Origin: Gammaproteobacteria bacterium
Lineage (GTDB): Bacteria; Pseudomonadota; Gammaproteobacteria; SZUA-229
Assembly (NCBI GenBank): GCA_013041745.1
Contig: JABDRN010000003.1
Coordinates: 1 to 43,376 of the forward strand
Direction: 5' to 3'
Length of the DNA: 43,376 nt
The notes beneath the pieces are model-generated. The model saw only the letters and a program-made list of their open reading frames with translations. It searched no databases and had not been told where the DNA came from. Below are positions 17,039 to 27,900 of the stretch, in pieces (positions within the stretch are counted from its first letter, which is position 1; every line of letters starts with the position of its first letter). The translations under genes and the position numbers were made by a program.

Positions 17039-17689
17039 ATGTATCATTTCCATGTGGCGGACGATCACCCGTTGTTTCGTAACGCCATTCTCGAAGTCAT
17101 AAAGCGGCATTATCCTGACTCTGTCGTCGGCCAGTCGATGGACCTGGATAGCGCGATACGCGACCTGGAAAAAAATGATGAGACCGACCTGTTGCTGCTG
17201 GACCTGCATATGCCTGGTAGCCAGGACCTGTTCGGCCTGATCATGGTGCGTGAAAAGTTTCCCAGTATCCCTGTCGCCATCATCTCAGCCGATGAGGATG
17301 CTGATACCATCAACCGTGCCATGGGCCATGGTGCCTGTGGTTATATCCCCAAGTCCTGCTCACCACAGACGATCTATGATGCGATACACACTATGCTCAA
17401 TGGTGATCGCTGGGTTCCGGATGAGCTGCACAACAGCCTGACACCGGTCGATAGCGAGGAAAAAGACCTGGCGGCAAAGATAGCTACGCTCACGCCCCAG
17501 CAATACCGTGTGCTGTGCTACCTGCGTGAAGGCTGGTTGAATAAACAGATCGGTTATGAGCTGGGTATCACGGAAGCCACGATCAAGGCGCATATCACCG
17601 CGATCTTTCGCAAGTTAGGGATCACCAACCGGACGCAGGCGGTGATCATGCTCAGCAAGATGTCGCTGAAGGATGATGTAGTTAGCTGA
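17039..17689 (+). CDS. LuxR/NarL-family response regulator (CrbR/ErdR-like)
   Basis: Receiver plus LuxR-type helix-turn-helix protein. The frame could begin earlier (TTG 16961 or ATG 16979), but starting at ATG 17039 (MYHFHVADDHPLF) puts the phosphorylatable Asp at residue 55, where NarL-type regulators have it. The pocket has VADDH, LLLLDLHMPG, ISAD and the conserved K in GYIPKSC. The C-terminus has LTPQQYRVLCYLREGWLNKQIGYELGITEATIKAHITAIFRKL. In Vibrio and Pseudomonas, CrbR/ErdR is the response regulator that activates acs together with a transporter-fused sensor kinase. Its place just after acs, with a CrbS-like kinase in the window, supports that role here. Confidence 0.88.
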   Translation: MYHFHVADDHPLFRNAILEVIKRHYPDSVVGQSMDLDSAIRDLEKNDETDLLLLDLHMPGSQDLFGLIMVREKFPSIPVAIISADEDADTINRAMGHGACGYIPKSCSPQTIYDAIHTMLNGDRWVPDELHNSLTPVDSEEKDLAAKIATLTPQQYRVLCYLREGWLNKQIGYELGITEATIKAHITAIFRKLGITNRTQAVIMLSKMSLKDDVVS

Positions 17690-17743
17690 ACACCAGCTTA
17701 ATGCGCCTGTCTCTCTGTAAGCCAGCCAGACCAGCGGCGAACT

Positions 17744-18796
17744 TTATATGATGGGACTTTCCGGCTTGGGTGAGGGGATCAGCTCAGGTGTATGCTCTTC
17801 CTGAAACTCATCGACCTTGGCCTCTATCTCTTCGATGTCTTCGAAACGGGCGATATGGTAAAGCGCGTCACCCTCATTGACTAGTGGCAGGTTGGTCCTG
17901 CCGATGACGATACCGCTAAACTGGGCCTTGACGTTTGCTTCGGACTCACCAAAAGGATCAGCGACCACACCCAGCAGAGTATTTTTTTTTACTCTTGCAC
18001 CGAGGGGGATCATCGCCCTGAGGATGCCGCTTTCCGGAGCCCTGACCCAGTAGCTGGAACGTGCCACCACGGGTTCGATCTTTTTCTTGCGTTTGCTGCG
18101 GCTGGGCGGAAGCATTTCCAGTTCACGCATCACATTGACGATACCTTTTACGCCGGCGCGGATCGACACCTCATCGAAACGCAGCGCTTCACCTGCTTCG
18201 TATAACAGCATCGGAATACCATATTCTGAAGCGGACTCTCTGAGTGAGCCGTCACGCAGGTTTGACGAGATGATCACCGGTGCATTGAATGACCTGGCCA
18301 GCCGCTCCGTTTCCTCATCATCGAGGTTGGCCCGTATCTGGGGCAGGTTGTCGCGGTGAAGTGCGCCGGTGTGCAGGTCGATACCATGGCTGCTCTTTTC
18401 GACGATCTCCTTCATAAACGTGTTGGCCAGCCGGGCTGCCAGTGAGCCTTTTACGGATCCGGGGAATGAGCGGTTGAGGTCGCGCCTGTCCGGCAGGTAA
18501 CGTGAGTGGTTGATCAGGCCGTGAACATTGACGATGGGGATGGCGATGATCGTTCCACGCACCTGCTTGAGGGCGGGCAGTTTTAACAGGCGCCGGATTA
18601 TCTCCACACCGTTGATCTCATCGCCATGGATGGCGGCACTGATGAAAAGGCGAGGCCCAGCTTTTTTTCCACTGACCACATGTACCGGTACGGTCATCGG
18701 TGTATGGGTATATAGACGTCCAGTCGGCAGATCTATCGAGATACGTGTTCCCGGCTTGATGGTTACGCCGTTGATCGTCACAGGCTGGTTTATCAT
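17744..18796 (-). CDS. Succinylglutamate desuccinylase/aspartoacylase family zinc hydrolase
   Basis: A 350-residue metallo-carboxypeptidase-fold enzyme. The zinc site is visible as HGDEINGVEIIRR (near residue 59) and the downstream GIDLHTG (near 143), with the substrate-binding RRDLNRSFPG between them. The C-terminal part contains a lipoyl-like beta-domain (LGARVKKNTLLGVVADPFGE). Family members cut acyl groups from amino acids, but the substrate here is unknown. It starts six bases after the RimK stop and is third in the leftward operon protease-rimK-hydrolase, a recurrent arrangement in gammaproteobacteria, so a function tied to glutamylation is likely but unproven. Confidence 0.85.
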   Translation of the reverse strand: MINQPVTINGVTIKPGTRISIDLPTGRLYTHTPMTVPVHVVSGKKAGPRLFISAAIHGDEINGVEIIRRLLKLPALKQVRGTIIAIPIVNVHGLINHSRYLPDRRDLNRSFPGSVKGSLAARLANTFMKEIVEKSSHGIDLHTGALHRDNLPQIRANLDDEETERLARSFNAPVIISSNLRDGSLRESASEYGIPMLLYEAGEALRFDEVSIRAGVKGIVNVMRELEMLPPSRSKRKKKIEPVVARSSYWVRAPESGILRAMIPLGARVKKNTLLGVVADPFGESEANVKAQFSGIVIGRTNLPLVNEGDALYHIARFEDIEEIEAKVDEFQEEHTPELIPSPKPESPII

Positions 18797-18802
18797 TTAT
18801 GG

Positions 18803-19708
18803 TTAACCCTTACCTCGAGTTCTGGTCTTATGAGGCTTTGCATTTTTCTCGATGAATTCGATAATCATGCCGGCAATATCTTTACCGGTTGATGTTTCGA
18901 TGCCTTCGAGACCGGGGGAGGAGTTAACTTCCATGATCAACGGACCTCGCTCAGAACGCAACAGGTCGACACCAGCAACGTTCAAGCCCATAGCTTTTGC
19001 TGCTTTCACGGCGGTAGCACGTTCAGCAGGGGTGATCTTTATCAGTGATGAAGAGCCGCCGCGGTGCAGGTTGGAACGAAATTCTCCGGGCTGCGCCTGC
19101 CTTTTCATCGCGGCAACTACTTTGCCACCAACCACGAAACAGCGGATGTCGGCACCGCCCGATTCTTTGATGTATTCCTGGACGAGGATGTTGGCCTTCA
19201 GTCCCATGAATGCTTCGAGAACACTCTCAGCCGCTTTTTTTGTCTCGGCCAGAACCACGCCGATGCCCTGGGTGCCTTCGAGCAATTTGATTACCAGCGG
19301 TGCGCCGCCGACCATCTTGATCAGGTCCTGGATATCATCGGGATTGTTCGCAAAACCGGTATTTGGCATACCAAGCCCTCTGCGTGAGAGCAGCTGTAAT
19401 GAACGCAGTTTGTCTCGCGAGCGGCTGATCGCTACCGATTCATTCAGTGGGAAAGAACCGGTCATCTCGTATTGCCTGAGCACGGCAGTACCGTAAAAAG
19501 TTACCGAGGCGCCGATGCGGGGGATAACGGCGTCGAACTGGGGCAGTACTTCACCCTTGAAATGAACTTCAGGTTTGCTCGATGTTACCGTCATGTAGGT
19601 GCGTAGCACATCGAGTACAACGGGGTCGTGGCCGCGTTGTTCGCAGGCCTCGACCAGGCGCCGGGTGGAATACAGGTTTTTGTTACGCGACAGGATTGCT
19701 ATTTTCAT
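18803..19708 (-). CDS. rimK: Ribosomal protein S6--L-glutamate ligase RimK
   Basis: ATP-grasp ligase of 301 residues that adds glutamates to the C-terminus of ribosomal protein S6. Recognisable elements are the N-terminal PreATP-grasp domain ([22 protein letters not shown]), the ATP-grasp core with [19 protein letters not shown] and [28 protein letters not shown], and the magnesium-binding [15 protein letters not shown] near the C-terminus. ATG at 19708 is preceded by CAGGGAA. It sits between a retropepsin-like protease gene and a zinc hydrolase. In Pseudomonas the related rim operon remodels ribosomes during adaptation, which may be the role here. Confidence 0.95.
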   Translation of the reverse strand: MKIAILSRNKNLYSTRRLVEACEQRGHDPVVLDVLRTYMTVTSSKPEVHFKGEVLPQFDAVIPRIGASVTFYGTAVLRQYEMTGSFPLNESVAISRSRDKLRSLQLLSRRGLGMPNTGFANNPDDIQDLIKMVGGAPLVIKLLEGTQGIGVVLAETKKAAESVLEAFMGLKANILVQEYIKESGGADIRCFVVGGKVVAAMKRQAQPGEFRSNLHRGGSSSLIKITPAERATAVKAAKAMGLNVAGVDLLRSERGPLIMEVNSSPGLEGIETSTGKDIAGMIIEFIEKNAKPHKTRTRGKG

Positions 19709-19739
19709 TTTATTGTTCCCTGGATATATTTAGTTAACG

Positions 19740-20180
19740 TCATGTTTGTGGTTGGCCGAGTAAGAATGAGGCGCCAGGATCGACCATTATTTTTCCTGCC
19801 ATGGCGGTCCGCCCTAGCAGCATCCTGAACAACATGGTATCACGGTTTGTCAGTGTCAGTTCTATCGGCCATTGCTGAGTGCCGATGGCAAGTTTTGTGG
19901 AGATGACAAAACGTTTTTCCCTGTGTCCGCCAGAATCGGTCACATCTCGAACATCTGTTACTTTTGCATCACAGTAGATTTCTGTATCGGTGTCGTCCTG
20001 GTTTGGGTGCATACCAAAACGCACCCATTGCTGGCCGTCCTTATCGTAGGGTTCGACACTGAATGCATGCAGGCATGAGGTCCTGGCACCAGTATCTATT
20101 TTTGCCTTGATCTTGGGCAGGCCGAGATCGGGCAGGGCGCACCATTCACGCCAGCCAACAATGGTAGATGTCTCGCTCAT
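19740..20180 (-). CDS. Retropepsin-like protease of the RimK operon (RimB-type)
   Basis: A small protein of the family annotated as ATP-dependent zinc protease, structurally a retropepsin-like aspartic peptidase. The active-site motif is [14 protein letters not shown] (DTGA, near residue 24). A second conserved strand is RRFVIST-like at [12 protein letters not shown], followed by LLGRTAM. I place the start at ATG 20180 ([10 protein letters not shown]), which gives 146 residues and the usual N-terminus. The longer frame to 20219 adds 13 residues of uncertain status, and neither start has a strong ribosome binding site. The gene leads the operon, 31 bases before rimK. RimB-type proteins modulate RimK in Pseudomonas. 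Confidence 0.85.
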   Translation of the reverse strand: MSETSTIVGWREWCALPDLGLPKIKAKIDTGARTSCLHAFSVEPYDKDGQQWVRFGMHPNQDDTDTEIYCDAKVTDVRDVTDSGGHREKRFVISTKLAIGTQQWPIELTLTNRDTMLFRMLLGRTAMAGKIMVDPGASFLLGQPQT

Positions 20181-20219
20181 ATTCGTAAGGTGTGACCGTA
20201 TATTGTTATGTAATGTCAT

Positions 20220-20575
20220 TGATTATGACACGAAAATAATAAATAAAATCGCACCTGAAGATATATAGATCGAAATATTTTTTCGCTTATGCCGCCCTCC
20301 GTTAAAGCCGATCACCATGAGAAAAATCTATCAGCATGTGGTATGGATATAATTGAAAAAGACAGCCGTCGAAAGAGGAGAGCGTCGTCCGCTTGAAGAG
20401 GTCGTCTGCAGGGTTATTTCGAGCCTGGTTTACGATAGCGGCATATGCAAGGGTGCTAGAATGGCATATAGTTATTTTATTTTTGCCATTGCCTGGTTGA
20501 GAAGCCCGGTCATGGTCGGGTTATTATGCTCAAGATATCCTCCTTTTCGTACCATGACCGCTGTGGTGAAAAAGC
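20220..20575. other. Intergenic region between the rimK operon and ptsP
   Basis: 356 bases between divergent genes. A frame beginning TTG at 20353 runs into ptsP but has no ribosome binding site or domain, so I do not call it. The one clear structure is the inverted repeat at 20507-20560 just before ptsP. No convincing rppH, the usual ptsP neighbour, is visible. Confidence 0.6.
20507..20560 (+). repeat. Inverted repeat in the ptsP leader
   Basis: CGGTCATGGT at 20507-20516 pairs exactly with ACCATGACCG at 20551-20560 around a 34-base spacer. It ends 15 bases before the ptsP ATG, so in RNA it could influence translation initiation. As DNA it could equally be an operator. Confidence 0.5.
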
Positions 20576-22855
20576 ATGAAGAACATGTTCGATTCACTAA
20601 GGCAGATCGTGCTCGATGTAAATGATGCCACGGGACTGGAGCAGGCGCTCAATATCGTCGTTCGGCGAACCCGGGAGGTTCTGACTGTCGCTGCAGTGTC
20701 GGTCTATTTCCGGGATGAGAAAACGGATCAATTAGTGTTGATGGCGAGCGATGGTCTTAATCCACGGGCGATTGGTAACATCAGGTTCGAGCGTGGCATG
20801 GGCCTGGTCGGGCTGGTGTATGACAGGGCCGAACCGCTCAATATAGCGGACGCACACGTGCATCCAAACTACCGTTTCGTGACCGAGACCGATGAAGCCG
20901 CGTTCCATAGTTTTCTCGGTGTTCCCATCATCCAGCACCGAAATGTACTCGGTGTGCTGGTGGTAAGGCGAAGCGAAAAGAGACGATTCTCAGCCATGAT
21001 CGAGACTTTCCTGGTGACACTGGCAGCACAGCTGGCCGGTGCGATCTCGTACGCAGAGAAAATGGGCGAGTTGAATCGCCTGATCGATGGCGCTGATGGC
21101 CACTCATTCAATATGAAAGGTTTGAGTGGTTCCCCCGGAGTTGCCATAGGTGAGGCGCTGGTCGTATTTCCACCGGCCAGCCTGGATGCCGTTCCGGACA
21201 ACGCTATTTCAGAAGATGAAATAGAGCTGCAGGTGGATGCCTTTCTGTCGGCGATAGATAATGTTGAGCGTGAATACAAGGCACTCTCGCAACACATGGA
21301 AAGCAGTATATCGAGCGAAGAACTGGCGCTGTTCGATGTCTTCGCATTGATGCTGAAAAGCGATACCCTGATCGACGTTACTATCGAACGGATAAGAGCA
21401 GGACAGTGGGCGCAAGGAGCGCTGCGTGAGACTATCGCTGAACATGTCAGGCAGTTCGATGCGATGGAAGATGCTTACCTGCGTGAGCGTGCCGTCGATA
21501 TAAAAGACCTGGGTCGGCGTATCCTGATGCACCTGCAGGCGCAGCAGAGCGCTTACCAGGAGATAACCGGACCGGTCGTGCTCGTCGGGGAAGAAGTGAC
21601 CGTCTCGCAGTTTGCAGAAGTGCCCATGCAACACCTGGTGGCGATCATCTCGTCAAAAGGTTCTTCGTTATCGCATGTCGCCATCCTCTCCCATGCTCTT
21701 GGTATACCATCGGTTATGGGGCTGGACAATCTGCCGGTGAATCGTATCAAGGGGCAGCAGATAGTCGTCGATGGTTACAGCGGAAGAATATTCGTAAAAC
21801 CTTCAGCTACTATCCTCGCTGAATTCCACCGCCTGATAAAAGAGGAGCAGGCACTCAATGCTGAGCTGAGGGAGCTAGTCGATAAACCTTCGCGAACGCT
21901 TGACGGCATTCATATTCCGTTGCACGTCAACACCGGTCTGCTGTCGGATATCTCGCCCTCGCTGCAGAGCGGCGCCGAGGGTGTTGGCCTGTATCGTACC
22001 GAGATACCTTTTCTGATGCGCGACGGCTTTCCCGGAGAAGATGAACAGGCAGAGATCTACAGACAGGTGCTGCAGGGCTTCTCTCCTCGTCCGGTCACTT
22101 TCCGCACACTGGATATCGGCGGCGATAAAGCGTTACCGTATTTCCCCGTGGTGGAGGATAACCCGTTCCTGGGCTGGCGCGGAATACGTATCATGCTGGA
22201 TCATCCGGAGATATTCCTGGCCCAGATCCGGGCGATATTAAAAGTTAATGTGTACCAGAATAACCTGCGCCTGATGCTGCCGATGATCAGTGATGTTGCC
22301 GAGGTGGATGAAGCTATCGGTCTCATCAAAAAAGCGCATAAAGAGTTGAGCGAGGAAGGTATCGATATCCCGTACCCGGTCATCGGCCTGATGATAGAAG
22401 TACCTTCCGCTATTTACCAGATGGATGCTTTTGCCAGGCGCGTTGATTTCTTTTCGGTGGGCAGTAATGACCTGACGCAGTATTTGCTGGCGGTGGACCG
22501 AAATAATAAACAGGTGGCTGAACTGTATAACTGTCTGCATCCGTCGGTTTTACATTCGATCAGGCATATCGTAGACGTTGCAAAAAAACATGACAAACCG
22601 GTCAGTGTCTGCGGCGAGATGGCGGGTGATCCGGCGTCGGCACTGCTGCTGGTCGGTATCGGTGTCGATAGTCTGAGTATGAGCGTAGGCAGCCTGTTGA
22701 GAGTGAAGCTGGCGATCCGGTCATTCACGCAGGCACAGATCGAACAACTATGCGGCCGCGCCTTAGTGATGGAGAGTGCCAGGGAAGTTCGTCTGCTGTT
22801 TAACGAGGCACTGGAAAATGCCGGCCTTGGCGGATTGGTGAGAGCAGGTAAATAG
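20576..22855 (+). CDS. ptsP: PTS phosphoenolpyruvate-protein phosphotransferase PtsP (EI-Ntr)
   Basis: Enzyme I of the nitrogen-type PTS, 759 residues. An N-terminal GAF domain (about 1-165) is followed by the EI N-terminal domain, the swivelling domain with SSKGSSLSHVAILSHALGIP (active H367), and the C-terminal PEP-binding barrel with GLYRTEIPFL, RTLDIGGDK, GWRGIR and VCGEMAGDP. It takes a phosphate from PEP and passes it to NPr and EIIA-Ntr, linking nitrogen and carbon status to regulation. GAF domains of this enzyme can bind glutamine or alpha-ketoglutarate in characterised homologues. The gene appears monocistronic; ptsN and ptsO are not in the window. Confidence 0.97.
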   Translation: MKNMFDSLRQIVLDVNDATGLEQALNIVVRRTREVLTVAAVSVYFRDEKTDQLVLMASDGLNPRAIGNIRFERGMGLVGLVYDRAEPLNIADAHVHPNYRFVTETDEAAFHSFLGVPIIQHRNVLGVLVVRRSEKRRFSAMIETFLVTLAAQLAGAISYAEKMGELNRLIDGADGHSFNMKGLSGSPGVAIGEALVVFPPASLDAVPDNAISEDEIELQVDAFLSAIDNVEREYKALSQHMESSISSEELALFDVFALMLKSDTLIDVTIERIRAGQWAQGALRETIAEHVRQFDAMEDAYLRERAVDIKDLGRRILMHLQAQQSAYQEITGPVVLVGEEVTVSQFAEVPMQHLVAIISSKGSSLSHVAILSHALGIPSVMGLDNLPVNRIKGQQIVVDGYSGRIFVKPSATILAEFHRLIKEEQALNAELRELVDKPSRTLDGIHIPLHVNTGLLSDISPSLQSGAEGVGLYRTEIPFLMRDGFPGEDEQAEIYRQVLQGFSPRPVTFRTLDIGGDKALPYFPVVEDNPFLGWRGIRIMLDHPEIFLAQIRAILKVNVYQNNLRLMLPMISDVAEVDEAIGLIKKAHKELSEEGIDIPYPVIGLMIEVPSAIYQMDAFARRVDFFSVGSNDLTQYLLAVDRNNKQVAELYNCLHPSVLHSIRHIVDVAKKHDKPVSVCGEMAGDPASALLLVGIGVDSLSMSVGSLLRVKLAIRSFTQAQIEQLCGRALVMESAREVRLLFNEALENAGLGGLVRAGK

Positions 22856-22936
22856 GGTCAATCACGGTTTCCACACCGCAAATTTCTTGCGTGTACATAT
22901 AAAGCCGGATGATGTTGAGAATATCAGGCCTGCTGC

Positions 22937-23650
22937 TTATCGTAGATGACGCCCACCATCCAACGGCAGTACCCGGCCGGTGACATAATGGCTTTGCAGC
23001 AGGTAATCGATCGCGTGCTGGAATTCATCGAGGCCGGCCTCACGCTGCATCAGGCTCTTATCAAGAGCTTTGCGTCGATAGGCTTGGTCATCATCCGGGT
23101 TGAACATTACCAGGGCCGGTGCCAGGCTATTGACCTTGACCCTGGGTGCCAGTTTCGCCGCGAAGGATAGCGTCAGGTTGTCCTGCGCCGCTTTGCTCGC
23201 AGCGTAGGCGATATGTTTTTTGCTACCCCGACTGCTGACATAATCTCCGACATGGATGATATCCGCATGGCTGGCTTCGCTGGCCTCGAGTAGAGGTTGC
23301 AGTGCCAGGTTCAGCTGGTAGGGAGCGCTGACATGGACCTGCATCATGCGTCGCATGATCTCGGCACTCGGCAGTTCTGCTGTATCTGCTAACCAGTCAG
23401 AGGCGTTGTGTATGATCGCACGCAGACTGCTATGGTCGCGCAGTACATGTTCAATCAATGCATCGATTTGCGTGTCATCATCAAAATCACACTGATACAG
23501 TTCTGCACCTTTCTGCTCCAGCTCAGCCACGCCAGGTAGAGTCGTGCGATAGGTGCCAATCACGGCTATGCCGCGATCGAGAAACGTATGTGCCAGGTGT
23601 AGCCCGACCCGCTTGCCGACTCCGGTGATCAACAGCGGTTCTTTACTCAT
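22937..23650 (-). CDS. folM: Dihydromonapterin reductase FolM (short-chain dehydrogenase)
   Basis: A 237-residue short-chain dehydrogenase/reductase. The N-terminal nucleotide-binding loop is LLITGVGKRVGLHLA, the active site is YAASKAA with its Tyr-Lys pair, and VNSLAPALV follows. FolM reduces dihydromonapterin to tetrahydromonapterin and has weak dihydrofolate reductase activity. It is last in the leftward operon folX-folE-folM, nine bases after folE. The gene context makes FolM much more likely than a generic SDR. It converges with ptsP. Confidence 0.88.
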   Translation of the reverse strand: MSKEPLLITGVGKRVGLHLAHTFLDRGIAVIGTYRTTLPGVAELEQKGAELYQCDFDDDTQIDALIEHVLRDHSSLRAIIHNASDWLADTAELPSAEIMRRMMQVHVSAPYQLNLALQPLLEASEASHADIIHVGDYVSSRGSKKHIAYAASKAAQDNLTLSFAAKLAPRVKVNSLAPALVMFNPDDDQAYRRKALDKSLMQREAGLDEFQHAIDYLLQSHYVTGRVLPLDGGRHLR

Positions 23651-23659
23651 GCATTGAAC

Positions 23660-24349
23660 TCATGGATTGAGGAATTCGGCACGGGTATGGATATTTTCCT
23701 TGAAACAGCCACCCAGCGCGGTTGTGCTGGTCTGTGAGTTGCTATCCTGTACACCACGGGATTTGACGCAGTAATGGGTAGCATCGATACTGACCGCAAC
23801 ATCATCTGTTTTCAGCAGCGCCTGCAACGCCACCAGTATCTGTCGTGTCAGGCGTTCCTGTACCTGCGGCCGTTGCCCAAAGAACCGTACCACGCGATTG
23901 ATCTTGGACAGACCAATGATCTTGTCTTTCGGAATGTATGCAACCTTCGCCATACCATCGATGGTGACAAAGTGATGTTCGCAGGTACTGGTCAGATCGA
24001 TGTCACGAACCTTGACCATCTCGTTGGCGCCCATCTTGTTATCGATGACTGACAGTTTTGGAAACTCACTGTAATCGAGCCCGGAGAATATTTCGTGGAC
24101 ATACATCTTGGCGATGCGATGCGGAGTCTCCGCCAGGCTGTCATCAGACAGGTCCAGGCCAAGCGTGCTGACCACATCTGACATCAATTCCTTGATGCGC
24201 TGATATTTCTCTTCAGGATTCAAGCCGGTATCGATCATCGGTGTTTCCAGTCCCTGTTGAATCAGTGTATTGCGTACCAGGATAGCGTCTTCAGATAGAG
24301 CTGCAGGTTCAGGCTGGGTTTTGTTCAGGTACACGGGATTTGGGTTCAT
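23660..24349 (-). CDS. folE: GTP cyclohydrolase I
   Basis: Type IA (zinc) GTP cyclohydrolase of 229 residues, converting GTP to 7,8-dihydroneopterin triphosphate, the entry to folate and monapterin synthesis. Signature regions are [19 protein letters not shown] (zinc ligands C and H), [26 protein letters not shown], and [10 protein letters not shown] followed by [10 protein letters not shown]. The N-terminus carries about 35 extra residues compared with the core. The ATG overlaps the folX stop (ATGA), so translation is probably coupled. Within this operon the product likely feeds FolX rather than only folate synthesis. Confidence 0.96.
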   Translation of the reverse strand: MNPNPVYLNKTQPEPAALSEDAILVRNTLIQQGLETPMIDTGLNPEEKYQRIKELMSDVVSTLGLDLSDDSLAETPHRIAKMYVHEIFSGLDYSEFPKLSVIDNKMGANEMVKVRDIDLTSTCEHHFVTIDGMAKVAYIPKDKIIGLSKINRVVRFFGQRPQVQERLTRQILVALQALLKTDDVAVSIDATHYCVKSRGVQDSNSQTSTTALGGCFKENIHTRAEFLNP

Positions 24350-24753
24350 GAGGCTATCTCCAGGTAATGACGGTTGGCGGCTTTGTCGGCGTTATATTCC
24401 AGGGTCAAGGAAACAGAATCAGCAAAGCGCAGTGCATGCGGTTTGTCGACTGTAACCTCGGCTTGCCTGACATCCGGGTGTTCACTGCTGATTGCCAGGA
24501 TGTCGGCGACCAGCTTCTCAAGCAGCAGAAATCGGCCCTGCTCGACATGGGTGATTACTTTCTTGGTAACAGTTTTGTAATTGAGCGCTCCCTCTACCCT
24601 GTCTTGCAAAACCGCATCGGTAATTTGGTAACGGATTTGTATATTGATAACAACATCCTGCTGTTTTTCCATCTCTTCGGTATTGAAGCCTATATAGGTG
24701 CGCAGCCTGAGATTGCGGATATTGATAGTCGCGAATTGTGTCGTCATGATCAT
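24346..24753 (-). CDS. folX: Dihydroneopterin triphosphate 2'-epimerase FolX
   Basis: A tunnelling-fold enzyme about 133-135 residues long from the ATG pair at 24753/24747, homologous to dihydroneopterin aldolase/FolX. Visible pieces are [29 protein letters not shown] and the C-terminal [21 protein letters not shown]. FolX epimerises dihydroneopterin triphosphate to dihydromonapterin triphosphate. An upstream ATG at 24786 would add 11 residues; AAGAGAT just before the internal starts favours those. FolB, the aldolase of the same family, is the alternative, but the folE-folM neighbours point to FolX. Confidence 0.85.
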   Translation of the reverse strand: MIMTTQFATINIRNLRLRTYIGFNTEEMEKQQDVVINIQIRYQITDAVLQDRVEGALNYKTVTKKVITHVEQGRFLLLEKLVADILAISSEHPDVRQAEVTVDKPHALRFADSVSLTLEYNADKAANRHYLEIAS

Positions 24754-24998
24754 CTCTTGCTTGGAGCTGGTAGTGCCCGGGCACAATGTGTTCTGGTCTC
24801 AAGGTGATCGATTCACGCAGCGACTAAACATTGTTACATCGGGAAAAATAAGCATTAGGATAAGTTTGCTGCTGTGAAGCAGGTGTCAAATTGGTGTGAA
24901 TTTTTTGTGAAATCCGGCATTTAGTGGATTAAGTAATATCTGATGGGGCAGAGTAAAAACTTTAAGTGTCTGCTTTGTAAAGGTTATTTGACTCGTCG

Positions 24999-27900
24999 CT
25001 AGCTATTCTTCTTCTGCAGATATCTTTCCAGCAGGGCGCGCAACTTGCCCGGCTTAATCGGTTTGCGTAAAAAGTCGAAGCCATGCCCGGTGACACGTGC
25101 TGACAGGTCTTCATCAGGGGCTGCTGATACGATACAAATGGGGATGTCGGGCCAGTGGTCGAGCAGCTCATCAGCGAGCTGGATGCCGTTGCTTTCAGGC
25201 CCGAGCTGGTAGTCCATTAATATCACATCCGGTGCATCGTGCTCGCTGACATATTCCAGGGATGATGTCGGGCTGGTCGCGCTGGAGAAGGTACAGCCCC
25301 AGTTGTCCATCAGCGTACTGAGTGCGTGGATATTGTTTTCATCATCATCGACATAGAAAATATTCAGGCTCTCCAGGCCGGATGATGCTTCTGAACTGGA
25401 GGCCTCGGCCGGCTGGCTGCTGTCTTTTTTAGCTAAGGGGACCATCAGCGAGAACAGGCTGCCGCGGCCATCAAAAGATTGCACATTTATCTCATGGTTG
25501 AGCAGGCGTGCAAAGCGCAGCGCGATACCCAGGCCCAGGCCGGCGCCTTCAACATTGCTCTTTATACGGTAGAAATCATCAAAGATACGTTCACGATGTG
25601 CTTCTGAGATGCCGGGCCCGCAGTCATAGATGCAGATCTCGATCTGTCCCCGGCGGCGCCGGCAGCCCAGCAGGATCTTGCCCTTGCTGGTGTACTTGAC
25701 CGCATTGGACAGGAAGTTCTGCAGGATGCGGCGCAGGTACCTGGCATCAGATTCGGTCCATAGTGAGGTGCGCTGCCAGTGAAACTCGACATCGCGATTG
25801 GTCTGTACGCGAAATTCGTTGGCCAGTGGCTCCAGTATCTCGCTTAGAGCGAACTTTTTAAAATTTGGTTTCAGGCTGCCGGTGTCAAGTCGTGAGATCT
25901 CCAGCAGGTTGGAGATGATGAGCTCTGCCGAGCCGATAGCGTTCTGCAGGTGATGCAGGTTATCGGTGAGTTCAGGATCGATGTCGGGTTTTTCCAGCAG
26001 CGCGCTGGCATAGAGATTTGCCGCGTTCAACGGCTGCAGGATATCGTGGCTGGCAATGGCCAGGAACTGGGTCTTGCTGGCATTTGATGTTTCAGCGGCG
26101 GACTTGGCTTTGAGCAGCTCGACCTCGGTCTCGCTGCGTTTCTCAACTTCTTCGCGCAATGACTGGTTGATCTTTTCGATCTCTTTGGTGCGCTCGCTGA
26201 CCCGCTGTTCGAGTTCGTTCTGAGCATTGATAAACTCGGTGATGTCATCATAGGTGGTGACGTAACCGCCGGTAGGCAACGGCCGGCCTTTTATCTCTAT
26301 CACGCCCTGGTTGTGGTTGCGCACGACTCGGTAGGGTTTGCCGGCCATCAGGTGACCGAGCCGCGTCTGTACCTGTTTCTCTACTTCCCCGGCGCCGAGC
26401 ATGCCGCGCTCCGCGTTGTAGCGGATCAGCTCGGCGGCTGGCCTGCCGACACAGAGCATGCCTTTCGGGTAGTTGAACATCTGTTCGTAACGTTTGTTCC
26501 AGGCGACGATCTTGAGGTCGGCGTTGACCACGCTGATAGCAGAAGAGATGCTCTCGAATGAAGCGAACAGCATGTCCTGGTTGAACTGCAGGGTTCGGGT
26601 AGTCTCTTCGAAGATATTGACGACATCTTCCACGCCGAGTCTTTCACCGCTGCTCAAACTGGTCAGCATGGCTCGTGCAGAGGCGACGCCGACGACACCG
26701 GCAAGTGCTTTTTCTGCATAATCGAGCATCTTCGGGCTGACCTGGACCAGTTCCGGGCGCTGCTCATTTTCGAATAGTCGCCTGGTTGCTGATTCACCGA
26801 GGAACTGGGTCAGCATGACCTTGAGATCGGCTTTCTTGATCTGCAGGTCATGGGTATTGATATGCTGTTTCTGGCGGTCACGGTTGACGAAGGCAACAGC
26901 CTGGATGCGATCGGATAGCCTGGTCTTATCACGCGATGATACGAAATAGTAAGCCAGCACGTTGGCCGTCAGGCTGAGTACCACGCCCCGGGTATAGCTG
27001 TCACTGAAGGTCAGTCCAAACAGCTGTTCTGGTCGCAACAGTTCACTGCCAAACAGGCCGTCTTTCAGCAGTTGCGGATCGATGAAGCCGGCGTTGCCCA
27101 GGAGCGGCACCATCAGGGTGATGAACCAGATCAGTGTGCCACAGGCGAGACCGGCGAACACGCCCATAGCATTACCGCGGCCCCAGTAGAGCCCGAACAG
27201 GATCGCCGGGGCGAGCTGCACGGCGAGCGCGAAGGCGATCAGGCCGATCGAGGTCAGTGCGACATTTTCCGCCAGGCTGTGCTGGTATAGCCAGGCCATG
27301 AGGATGACAGCGATAACCGTCAGACGGCGTGTCAGGATAAGTGCCTTTGAGTAATCAGGGATGCTGTTGCGTGCTTTCTGCCTCCTCATCAGCAACGGCA
27401 GGATGACATCGTTACTCAACATCTGGCTGAGGGTCAGGGACGCGACGATGATCATTGCGGTAGCCGCAGAGAATCCGCCGATAAATGCAAACAAACCGAG
27501 GAACTGGTTGTCATTGCCCAGCGGCAGCGCCAGCACATAGGTGTCACTGGCCACTTCGCTGCCGGCCAGAACCTGGTTGCCTACCCAGGAGATGATGAAC
27601 ACGGCGATGGCGATAACGACCAGGTACAGGCTGAAGCCGCGGCGGGCAAATTTCAGGTGATCCTCGCTCAGGCATTCGACGAAGGTGACCTGAAACATGC
27701 GTGGCAGGCAGAAGATGGTCGCTGCTGAGACCAGGGTCAGTACCCAGAATGAAGGCGTGATGGTGGTCTGTTGAAACACGGCGTTGGCGCTGTTACTGAC
27801 CTGGCCGGGATCGAAGCCCCTGGACAGGGTCAGGGCGAAGACGGCGACGGTGACCAGGGCGACGAGTTTGACCAGTGATTCGAAAGCGATCGCTGCCATG

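Noticed and set aside
20353-20625. Frame of 90 codons running into ptsP.
   Set aside because: TTG start without ribosome binding site, overlaps ptsP and shows no family signature.
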